This document shows, piece after piece, positions 14,293 through 20,908 of a stretch of 34,309 bases of DNA. The notes beneath the pieces were generated by a model that saw only the letters and a program-made list of their open reading frames with translations, did no database searches and was not told the origin of the DNA. Numbering within the stretch: the first letter of the stretch is position 1; every line of letters begins with the position of its first letter. A program made the position numbers and the translations under genes. This DNA comes from Bacteroidaceae bacterium (GTDB taxonomy: Bacteria > Bacteroidota > Bacteroidia > Bacteroidales > Bacteroidaceae): contig JAFRNY010000056.1 in NCBI GenBank assembly GCA_017429945.1, forward strand, positions 1 to 34,309, read 5' to 3'.

Positions 14293-15750
14293 CTACTGTA
14301 TGCCGAAGGCTTCGCGTACGACTTCGTGGTCATCGAAGTGATGCTTTACGCCTTTGACCTCTTGATAGTCCTCGTGACCTTTGCCGGCAATGAGGATGAC
14401 GTCGCCTGGCTGTGCCAGCGCGCATGCTGTGCGAATTGCTTCGCGGCGGTCGACAATGCTGATAACCTTTCGCTTATCTTCGGCTTCGGTTATGCCGGCA
14501 AGCATGTCATCGATGATTGCCTGCGGTTCCTCGAAGCGCGGATTGTCGGAGGTGATGATGACGCGGTCTGAAGCGCGCACCGCTGACTGCGCCATAAGCG
14601 GACGTTTGCCTTTGTCGCGATTGCCGCCGGCACCACAGACTGTTATGCACTGCCCGGGGCGCTTCAATATTTCGTTGATGGTGGCTAACACATTATCGAG
14701 AGCATCAGGCGTATGAGCATAATCGACGATAGCTGTGACACCTTCGCGCGAGCGAATCGTCTCGAAGCGACCGTTGACAGGCTTCAGCGCGCTGAGAGCT
14801 ACGAGGACCTCCTCCTCACCCTTGCCCATACAGCGTGCTGCGCCATAGACAGCCAAGAGATTGGAAACATTGAACCGACCTATGAATTGCACGCACACCT
14901 CACGTCCGCAGACGTCGAGTGTCATTCCCTCGAAGCTTTCTTCTATGATACGGGCATGGAAATCAGCTGAACTACGAACTGAATATGTCTTTACGTCGGC
15001 CTTAGTGTTCTGTGTCATGAACAGGCCGTTCTTATCATCAGCATTGGTGACGGCAAAAGCGCCTTTTGGCAAGAGGTCGAAGAAGCCTTTCTTGGCATCG
15101 CGGTAGGCCTCTACGGTCTTATGATAGTCGAGATGGTCGCGGGTGAGATTTGTGAATATACCCCCTCTGAAGATAAGTCCTCCGATGCGGTGCTGCACCA
15201 CGCTGTGGGAACTTACTTCCATGAAGGCATAACGACAACCCTCATCGGCCATGCGCCCGAGCAAGCGATTGAGAGTGATGGCATCCGGCGTGGTATGACT
15301 TGTGGGGATTGCTTCGTCGTCGATATAGTTGCAGACCGTGGATACGAGTCCGCATTTGTAGCCGAAACGACGGAAGAGTTTGTAGAGAAGCGTTGCAATG
15401 GTCGTTTTGCCGTTCGTGCCAGTGACGCCGATGAGGTCGAGCTTTTCCGTAGGGCGCCCGAAGAACGCATGTGCCATCGGACCGACGGCAGCTTCGCTAT
15501 CGTCCACCACGACATAAGTGACACCCTCGGCGAGCTCTGCAGGCAATGTCTGGCAAACTATGGCTGCTGCCCCGAGTTCGAGAGCTTTGGGGATGAAGGT
15601 GTGGCCGTCGACCTGCGTGCCTGCCACTGCCACAAACATCGCGCCCGTGTTCACCTTGCGCGAGTCTATCTGGATGTCCGTGATGTCGATGTCCACGGCG
15701 CCAATCACCCTTATGGGTTTTATGGCTGAAATGATGTCTGATAATATCAT
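14293..15750 (-). CDS. murE: UDP-MurNAc-L-Ala-D-Glu--meso-diaminopimelate ligase MurE
   Basis: MurE adds the third residue of the peptidoglycan stem. The ATP loop [10 protein letters not shown] is at about 108-117, followed by [13 protein letters not shown] (about 180-192) and [10 protein letters not shown] (about 201-210). The motif DNPR at about 402-405 marks meso-diaminopimelate as the added amino acid rather than lysine, so the cell wall should be of the DAP type, as expected for Bacteroidota. The length of 485 is normal. The gene lies 37 bases after ftsI. A G/C-rich hairpin and a simple repeat separate it from mraY. Confidence 0.97.
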   Translation of the reverse strand: MILSDIISAIKPIRVIGAVDIDITDIQIDSRKVNTGAMFVAVAGTQVDGHTFIPKALELGAAAIVCQTLPAELAEGVTYVVVDDSEAAVGPMAHAFFGRPTEKLDLIGVTGTNGKTTIATLLYKLFRRFGYKCGLVSTVCNYIDDEAIPTSHTTPDAITLNRLLGRMADEGCRYAFMEVSSHSVVQHRIGGLIFRGGIFTNLTRDHLDYHKTVEAYRDAKKGFFDLLPKGAFAVTNADDKNGLFMTQNTKADVKTYSVRSSADFHARIIEESFEGMTLDVCGREVCVQFIGRFNVSNLLAVYGAARCMGKGEEEVLVALSALKPVNGRFETIRSREGVTAIVDYAHTPDALDNVLATINEILKRPGQCITVCGAGGNRDKGKRPLMAQSAVRASDRVIITSDNPRFEEPQAIIDDMLAGITEAEDKRKVISIVDRREAIRTACALAQPGDVILIAGKGHEDYQEVKGVKHHFDDHEVVREAFGIQ

Positions 15751-15787
15751 AGTTGTTGTCGGTTATTCTGAGATTAATAGCGAATGT

Positions 15788-17836
15788 TCACTCATTCACG
15801 GAAAGCTGCAGGCGGATGGTCTGACCTTTAACAGCCTTGGAGCCGGGAGCTATGCTTTGGTTCTTGACGCTGCCCTGTCCGCCTACGCGCACATTCAGAC
15901 CCTGAGCTTCAAGCAGGCGTACGGCATCACGAAGGCCCAAGCCTTGCACATCGGGCACGATGCCTTTTTCAGTATGAGGCAGCGGTGCTGCTTTAGGCTT
16001 TTCGAAAACCGAGGTGCTGTCGGCAGCCTCTGATGCTTCGCGGAAGACGCCCTTAGCCATGACAAACTGCGCGAGTTCGCTGAAGACCGGTCCGGCCTGT
16101 CCGCCTCCGGATGCCGGCAGTCCACTCTTCTTTATGCAGACTACGCAAGAGTATTTCGGGTCCTCGCTAGGGTAGAAGCCGGCAAAGCTTACCATATAGC
16201 GTGCTGGCGAGCCGTGGTAGCTGCCATGTTCATCGGCCACCTGTGCCGTGCCAGTCTTTCCACAGACCTTAAACTGCTTGCATCCGGCTTTCTTGCCGAG
16301 ACCTGTTGGGTCGTTGACGACGCGCTCGAGTATCTGGTGAATATCACGCAACGTGCTGGGTTTGCATATGCGTTCTTTGATTGTGACAACCGGGAATTCC
16401 TTGAGTGTCAGACCGTCGCGGCGTATCTCGCGCACAAAACGCGGCTGCACCATCCGGCCGTTATTGGCAATGGCGTTGTAGAACGCCACGGTATATATAG
16501 GTGGTATCTGAGTTTCATATCCAATGCTCATCCAGGGCAGTGCCGTCTTGCTCCAGTTGGAACCGTCGGGCTTCGGGCGGCGCACATAAGGCTTGCCGGC
16601 TCCCGGGAATGGCAGATCGAACGGCACGCCGACACCCTCGCGATAGAGACCGTCGACATAGCGTTCGGGGTGGTCGTGGTAGTGCTCATCGATGATTCGA
16701 CTCACACCCACATTCGACGAGAACATAAGGCACTCGTCGACAGAGATGGCGCGGCCGTAGCCTCCTTTGCGCCAGTTGTGGTCCTTCATCACGCGACCGT
16801 GCATGAGCCACTGTCCGTTGCCCACGTCGACCATATCGCCGCGCTTGACCATGCCATCTTCGAGGGCGACCATCATGGAAGCGGTCTTGAACGTAGAACC
16901 GGGCTCCCAAAGGTCGGTGATGGCGTTGTTTTTCACTTCGGCATAGACACCCGGGCCTATGCGCGTGAGATTGACGATGGCCTTGACATCGCCCGTTTGC
17001 ACTTCCATAAGCACCACAACGCCTATTTCTGCGTTGATCTCCTTGAGCTTACGTTCGAGGATCTTCTCGGCCGCATCCTGCATCCCAACATCTATGGTGG
17101 TGATGAGGTCCAGGCCATTGACAGGCTCCACATCGGTCTTGTCGAGCCATTGGCGGCGCACCTTCTCGCGATGCATCTTTCCGTTGACACCTCGCAGTAT
17201 GCTGTCGTAGGCCAGTTCGAGGCCGTTGCGAGCTGAGTCGTTTGTGGTCATGAGCGAGCCGAGGGTTCGTGTGCACATATTGCCGTAAGGCTTCTGTCGC
17301 TGTGGAATCTCCTCGGCATAGAATCCGGTCTTGATGCGTCCGTGGCGTGCATATGGCAACTGCAGGCTCTCCTTATATTTAATGTAGGAGACGTTGTGCT
17401 TTATGGCCAGGTTGCGTCGGCCGCGGCGCTTGCCTTCGAGCAGCTTGCGGCGGAACTCAGACGTGCTGATCTCCGGGAACAGGCCGTTGAGACCTATGCA
17501 GAAACTGTCGAGGTCGGCAGCGAAAGTGCTGTCGCGCCACACCTGCAGTTTGCGCTCCGCGATGCTGTCGTTGGGGTCCTTGACGATGAAGTCCATGCGC
17601 AGCGTATACACTGGCATGGAACCGACCATCAGTTGTCCGTCGGCCGAGTAGATATTGCCCCTCACGGCCGGGATCTCCCGCTGCTGAGTGGCCATACGCT
17701 CACGCACTGTCTGCCAGTACTTGCCACGGAAGAACATCTCATAGGCAGCCATACCGATGATGGCAACACCTGCCAGCGTCATCAGTATGATCACAAAGAG
17801 ATAGCGCGGTATGATACGTTTGCTGTCGAAATTCAT
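15788..17836 (-). CDS. ftsI: FtsI/PBP3-type transpeptidase with C-terminal PASTA domain
   Basis: This class B penicillin-binding protein cross-links septal peptidoglycan with FtsW. Starting at 17836 it has 682 residues: a membrane helix at about 12-33, the dimerisation domain at about 50-220, and the transpeptidase domain. STFK at 314-317 gives catalytic Ser314, SSN is at 373-375 and KTGT at 527-530. A single PASTA-type domain with VPDVQGL and DAVRLLEAQGL occupies about 625-682. The PASTA tail is seen in Bacteroidota division PBPs and may bind peptidoglycan or the enzyme itself. The longer frame up to 17932 overlaps the upstream ftsL-like gene and is probably not used. Confidence 0.95.
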   Translation of the reverse strand: MNFDSKRIIPRYLFVIILMTLAGVAIIGMAAYEMFFRGKYWQTVRERMATQQREIPAVRGNIYSADGQLMVGSMPVYTLRMDFIVKDPNDSIAERKLQVWRDSTFAADLDSFCIGLNGLFPEISTSEFRRKLLEGKRRGRRNLAIKHNVSYIKYKESLQLPYARHGRIKTGFYAEEIPQRQKPYGNMCTRTLGSLMTTNDSARNGLELAYDSILRGVNGKMHREKVRRQWLDKTDVEPVNGLDLITTIDVGMQDAAEKILERKLKEINAEIGVVVLMEVQTGDVKAIVNLTRIGPGVYAEVKNNAITDLWEPGSTFKTASMMVALEDGMVKRGDMVDVGNGQWLMHGRVMKDHNWRKGGYGRAISVDECLMFSSNVGVSRIIDEHYHDHPERYVDGLYREGVGVPFDLPFPGAGKPYVRRPKPDGSNWSKTALPWMSIGYETQIPPIYTVAFYNAIANNGRMVQPRFVREIRRDGLTLKEFPVVTIKERICKPSTLRDIHQILERVVNDPTGLGKKAGCKQFKVCGKTGTAQVADEHGSYHGSPARYMVSFAGFYPSEDPKYSCVVCIKKSGLPASGGGQAGPVFSELAQFVMAKGVFREASEAADSTSVFEKPKAAPLPHTEKGIVPDVQGLGLRDAVRLLEAQGLNVRVGGQGSVKNQSIAPGSKAVKGQTIRLQLSVNE

Positions 17837-17870
17837 TGTGCCGAGATGTCTGTTGCCGTAGTCCGACGGA

Positions 17871-18434
17871 TTAGTGTTGTTTGTAGATAATGAAAGGCGG
17901 TTCTTTGGCAGAGAGCAGGGTGCTGTCGCCAAACGTCTTGAGCAACCGTTCGAGGCTGCTCTGGCGGGTGCGCGCCGTCAGTTCGGCATACTGTGTAAGG
18001 GCGTAGTTTTTCTTCTCCACCAATTCTTTGCGCAGCGCCTCTTCCTCGAGAATCTCTTGTTGCGAGGCGTAGCGGTTAGTGATGTAGAGGAACGTGAGCA
18101 CTACCAGGAAGAGAATGAACCATATCTGTCGACGGAGGAAGCTGCCGATGAGATAGTCGCCGCCGAGAATCTGGCGCAGCGACACCTGAGGCAAGTCCTC
18201 TGCCGAGAAAAGGCGCCAACCCGAGCGCGGCTCCTCATCAGGCACGTCAGCCGAAGCCTCGTCGAGCGCGGCTTCGGGAATGTCGTCAAGAGGCAGCTCA
18301 AAGCTTATAGCCTCGGTGGCCTCTGCCTCATCGCCGGCAACGTCTGTGCCAGTCTTGGAGGTAGCTTCCAGCTCGTTGCTCTCGTCATTGACGAGGCTGC
18401 GGTCGATTGCTTGATCGTTGCGGTCAGTCTTCAT
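17871..18434 (-). CDS. ftsL: FtsL-like bitopic division protein
   Basis: The 187-residue protein has an N-terminal cytoplasmic part of about 100 residues that is strongly acidic (residues 16-70 carry many Asp and Glu). One membrane helix spans about 104-122 (IWFILFLVVLTFLYITN) and is followed by a periplasmic coiled coil (about 124-175, heptad-like with EEEALRKELVEKKN). Its place between rsmH and ftsI and this topology identify it as the Bacteroidota FtsL-like protein that forms part of the FtsQLB/FtsWI activation complex. FtsL proteins are usually near 100-120 residues, so the acidic N-terminal extension is an added feature here. Sequence identity among FtsL proteins is low, so the symbol rests on context. 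Confidence 0.85.
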   Translation of the reverse strand: MKTDRNDQAIDRSLVNDESNELEATSKTGTDVAGDEAEATEAISFELPLDDIPEAALDEASADVPDEEPRSGWRLFSAEDLPQVSLRQILGGDYLIGSFLRRQIWFILFLVVLTFLYITNRYASQQEILEEEALRKELVEKKNYALTQYAELTARTRQSSLERLLKTFGDSTLLSAKEPPFIIYKQH

Positions 18435-18455
18435 TAAATGTCACTTTTACAGCAT

Positions 18456-18472
18456 GCCCCGTATCACAGGGC
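18456..18472 (-). other. stem-loop before the ftsL-like start codon
   Basis: On the minus strand GCCCTGT and ACGGGGC pair over 7 bp, with one G-T wobble and a 3-base loop, ending 22 bases before the FtsL-like ATG. It lies in the 152-base gap after rsmH, the widest in the dcw cluster, and may affect translation or mark a processing site. Confidence 0.35.
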
Positions 18473-18586
18473 TCACCTTACCCAAATTAGTAATTCGGCG
18501 TGGATGCCGGTGTTTTCTACTCCTTGTTGACACCACCGTTCCGCGCTCGATACGCACTGCCTGCACAGACGTCCATCGCTGTCTGC

Positions 18587-19522
18587 TCAGACATCCAAGC
18601 GCTCGGCTACTCTTAGCTTGGCGCTTCGGCTTCGAGGATTGGATTCCAGCTCGTCGGCAGCAGGCGTGATAGGCTTGCCTACCGGGCGCAGCGGAGAGAG
18701 GGCATGGCCGAAGATGGCATCCTGAGTCGCCGTGCCATCAACGGAGCCTGACTTCATCACGTTCTTGACCAAACGGTCCTCGAGCGAATGATATGAGATT
18801 ACTACCAAGCGGCCTCCCGGTCGCAACATTTCAGTTGCAGACTGAAGCATGGCACGCAGGGCGTCCATCTCATGATTCACTTCGATGCGCAGAGCCTGGA
18901 AGGCACGCGCCAGATCTTTCTTCTCGTGCTCGCGCCCGAGAATCGGGCGGAAGAGCTCGGAGAGCTGACCAGTGGTGGTGATAGTCTGTCTCTCGCGGGT
19001 CTTTACTACGGTTTCCGCCAGACGACGAGCTTGCCGGAGCTCGCCATAAAGGCGAAAAAGGCTTGTGAGCTGTTCTACTCCATACGTTTGCAGCACATCA
19101 GCCGCCGTTAGGCCTCCCTGCTGGTTCATTCTCATGTCCAGGGGAGCATCACTGCGAAAGCTGAAACCGCGACTGCCGTCATCGAAATGGTGGCTCGAAA
19201 CACCCAAGTCTGCTAGTAAGCCATCAATAGCCTCGATGCCGTAGTAGCGCATCCAGTTTTTAAGGTAACGGAAGTTGGAGCGAATCAGCGTCCAGCGCTC
19301 TCCCAAAGCGACGTCGTCGCGCTCTCGGGCGCAACGGGCGATAGCGTCAGCATCTTGGTCGAAGCTTAAGAGGCGTCCTTCGGGGCCCAGTTGTTGCAGG
19401 ATATGCCTACTGTGACCTCCGCCGCCCAACGTCACGTCCACATACGTGCCATCTTGCCGGATTTTCAAGCCCTCCACTGAGGCGCTTAGTAGCACTGGAA
19501 TGTGGTACAGTTCCGTTTCCAT
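18587..19522 (-). CDS. rsmH: 16S rRNA (cytosine1402-N4)-methyltransferase RsmH (MraW)
   Basis: RsmH methylates C1402 of 16S rRNA using S-adenosylmethionine and is the usual first or second gene of dcw clusters. I start it at 19522 (METELYHIPVLL), giving 311 residues, because the longer reading from 19561 begins upstream of the promoter. The SAM-binding motif VDVTLGGGGHSRHI lies at about 28-41. LADLGVSSHHFDDGSRGFSFR and PLDMRMN follow, with VISYHSLEDRLVK near the C-terminus; all are hallmarks of the family. The -7 promoter box ends five bases before the ATG, so the mRNA is probably leaderless. The usual upstream partner mraZ is missing. Confidence 0.96.
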   Translation of the reverse strand: METELYHIPVLLSASVEGLKIRQDGTYVDVTLGGGGHSRHILQQLGPEGRLLSFDQDADAIARCARERDDVALGERWTLIRSNFRYLKNWMRYYGIEAIDGLLADLGVSSHHFDDGSRGFSFRSDAPLDMRMNQQGGLTAADVLQTYGVEQLTSLFRLYGELRQARRLAETVVKTRERQTITTTGQLSELFRPILGREHEKKDLARAFQALRIEVNHEMDALRAMLQSATEMLRPGGRLVVISYHSLEDRLVKNVMKSGSVDGTATQDAIFGHALSPLRPVGKPITPAADELESNPRSRSAKLRVAERLDV

Positions 19523-19526
19523 GCCG

Positions 19527-19558
19527 CAAAAGTATAATATTTTTTTTGTCCGTACAAA
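19527..19558 (-). promoter_or_regulatory. promoter of the dcw cluster
   Basis: The minus strand carries TTTG (19558-19555), 20 bases of A/T-rich spacer, then TACTTTTG (19534-19527), an excellent fit to the Bacteroidota -33/-7 pattern. The -7 box ends four bases before the rsmH ATG at 19522, so transcription should begin at or next to that ATG. This is the only strong promoter I can see for the 12-gene cluster. Confidence 0.75.
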
Positions 19559-19615
19559 CATTTTTGAATTTATTTTTAAAAAAATTGTAAAATGCTGTCA
19601 TTTCCGATAGTTAGC

Positions 19616-19642
19616 ACTTAAAGTAATACTTTAACTTTAAGT
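19616..19642. repeat. A/T-rich 9-bp inverted repeat upstream of the dcw promoter
   Basis: ACTTAAAGT (19616-19624) and ACTTTAAGT (19634-19642) are exact inverted copies separated by 9 bases. They lie about 58-84 bp upstream of the -33 box of rsmH. A dyad of this size could bind a dimeric regulator. No functional evidence is visible. Confidence 0.45.
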
Positions 19643-19737
19643 TATGTCTCTGTCCCCGATCAGGCCCTCGGACGCACCCTGTTGGTGCCATCAAAACTAA
19701 AAACCGACCCCAAATATAAAAATGTACGCGCGCAAAG

Positions 19738-19767
19738 GTTGATTTCAGATGAAAAGTTGTAACTTTG
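19738..19767 (+). promoter_or_regulatory. promoter reading through the 22-bp repeat array toward the transferase gene
   Basis: GTTG (19738-19741), 18 bases, then TAACTTTG (19760-19767), a good fit to the Bacteroidota promoter pattern with a slightly short spacer. Transcription would start near 19772 and pass through the whole repeat array before the ATG at 20033, giving a leader of about 260 bases. A five-codon reading frame, ATG at 19781 to TGA at 19796-19798, lies at the start of this leader. Confidence 0.6.
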
Positions 19768-19800
19768 CAGAGGTTTTGAAATGCCAGAATTACAGTGAGC

Positions 19801-20018
19801 CCGATGCGAACGGCCGAACAGGACGATGCATGCGGACGAACAGGACGATGCGAGCGGTTAAACAGGCCGATGCATGCGGACGAATAGGACGATGCGAGCG
19901 GTTGAACGAGCCGATGCATGCGGACGAATAGGACGATGCGAGCGGTTGAACAGACCGATGCATGCGGACGAATAGGACGATGCGAGCGGTTGAACATACC
20001 GACGCAGACGAACGACGC
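19801..20018. repeat. tandem array of alternating 22-bp repeat units
   Basis: Nine full 22-bp units and a degenerate tenth run head to tail. They alternate between type A (for example at 19867, 19911 and 19955: CCGATGCATGCGGACGAATA plus GG) and type B (at 19845, 19889, 19933 and 19977: ACGATGCGAGCGGTTGAAC plus three variable bases). The higher-order period is exactly 44 bp. The three central A units are identical, and the first and last units are the most diverged, as expected for an array that expands internally. Both types share CGATGC and CGG followed by GAA. The unit length is not a multiple of three, and there is no unique spacer between units. Confidence 0.93.
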
Positions 20019-20032
20019 TCAAAATATTAAAA

Positions 20033-20617
20033 ATGAGAAAGATATATATCAATGCCCACCTCGAGGATTTGGACTTAGACTGGGCTTTCACACAGCTGAG
20101 CGAGCAGCGCAGGCTCTACCTGCAGCGATTCAGGCACAAGCGAAGCCGGCGAGCCGGCGCTGCGGCCTACCTGTTGCTACGCCAAGGGCTCCGCGAGCTT
20201 TTCGACATAGAAGAGCCTCCGACATTCGACTTCGGCGAGCATGGCAAGCCCTTCCTGAGCACCCGACCCGACATACACTTCAGCCTCAGCCATTGCCGCG
20301 AAGCTGCCGCCTGCGTCGTTGCCACGGAGCCTGTAGGCATCGACGTGGAGAGCCTGCGCTCATTTTCGCCGGCACTGCTTCAACGCACGATGAGCGAGAG
20401 CGAAACGGCTGCAATCCTTGCTGCCGATGAGCCCCGCCGCTCTTTCGTCAGGCTGTGGACACGCAAAGAAGCCTACCTCAAACTCACCGGTACCGGACTG
20501 GTCGACGAGTTGCCCACGGTGTTGGCCACGGCGGCGAGCGAAGGCTATTCGTTCGAGACCACAGAGGACAGCGAGAGGCCATTCGTCATGAGCGTCTGCT
20601 TCCGCAACAAGGAGTAA
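20033..20617 (+). CDS. 4'-phosphopantetheinyl transferase superfamily protein
   Basis: The 194-residue protein attaches the 4'-phosphopantetheine arm of coenzyme A to a carrier protein. FGEHGKPFL (about 67-75) and HFSLSHC (about 82-88) lead to the metal-binding GIDVE (102-106), and WTRKEAYLKLTG follows at 142-153 with the catalytic glutamate and lysine. This is the Sfp/Gsp-type layout, although at 194 residues it is shorter than classic Sfp (about 224). The target may be the fatty-acid acyl carrier protein or a secondary-metabolite carrier, and no carrier gene is nearby. The start at 20033 follows directly on the 22-bp repeat array, whose transcription is probably driven from the promoter at 19738-19767. 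Confidence 0.9.
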   Translation: MRKIYINAHLEDLDLDWAFTQLSEQRRLYLQRFRHKRSRRAGAAAYLLLRQGLRELFDIEEPPTFDFGEHGKPFLSTRPDIHFSLSHCREAAACVVATEPVGIDVESLRSFSPALLQRTMSESETAAILAADEPRRSFVRLWTRKEAYLKLTGTGLVDELPTVLATAASEGYSFETTEDSERPFVMSVCFRNKE

Positions 20618-20689
20618 GCGTTGCAGCCGCGCGGCGTCACTGCCCCCTTCAATTGCAAACATACGCCTTACCAGTGACAAAAAAGTATG

Positions 20690-20708
20690 TGAAAAACTAT
20701 GTTTTTCA
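20690..20708. other. A/T hairpin after the transferase gene
   Basis: TGAAAAAC and GTTTTTCA pair perfectly over 8 bp around TAT. No long T-run follows, so it is at best a weak terminator. The rest of the gap from 20618 to 20908 shows only the promoter box noted at 20793 and a GCGTC/GACGC hairpin (20815-20831). Confidence 0.3.
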
Positions 20709-20792
20709 TTATAAAGGCCGAAATTTTTACATAAATTAGGGCGTTTAATCCTTTTTAACTTCCTGCAATACTCACGCATCAGATATTATCTA

Positions 20793-20800
20793 TATTTTTG
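20793..20800 (+). promoter_or_regulatory. -7 promoter element for the ABC transporter gene
   Basis: TATTTTTG matches TAnnTTTG and would start transcription near 20805, leaving a leader of about 100 bases before the ATG at 20909. No clear -33 element is seen, so support is modest. Confidence 0.4.
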
Positions 20801-20908
20801 TCAGCTGTACGTACGCGTCGCGCGTAGACGCACGACACATTACAGTTATCAACCCTAACAGCCGCAGCAGCGCGGTGACCATTCTAGAAGCCTCAACCGT
20901 CAGCAAAG

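Noticed and set aside
16214-17236. 340-codon open frame antisense to ftsI
   Set aside because: It mirrors a GC-rich conserved gene, shows no recognisable domain and has no promoter or start context. ftsI on the other strand has all catalytic motifs.
19801-20018. CRISPR array
   Set aside because: Units are directly adjacent with no unique spacers, are only 22 bp, and no cas genes are present.
19611-20091. Minus-strand frames through the 22-bp array giving RSHRPIRPHA-type repeats
   Set aside because: The unit length is not a multiple of three, so the frames are open only because the repeat lacks stop codons. There is no start context, and the region is a divergent intergenic gap.
20600-20908. 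Small RNA or tRNA gene between the transferase and transporter genes
   Set aside because: No cloverleaf or conserved RNA feature is visible. Only an A/T hairpin, a small GC hairpin and a possible -7 box are present.
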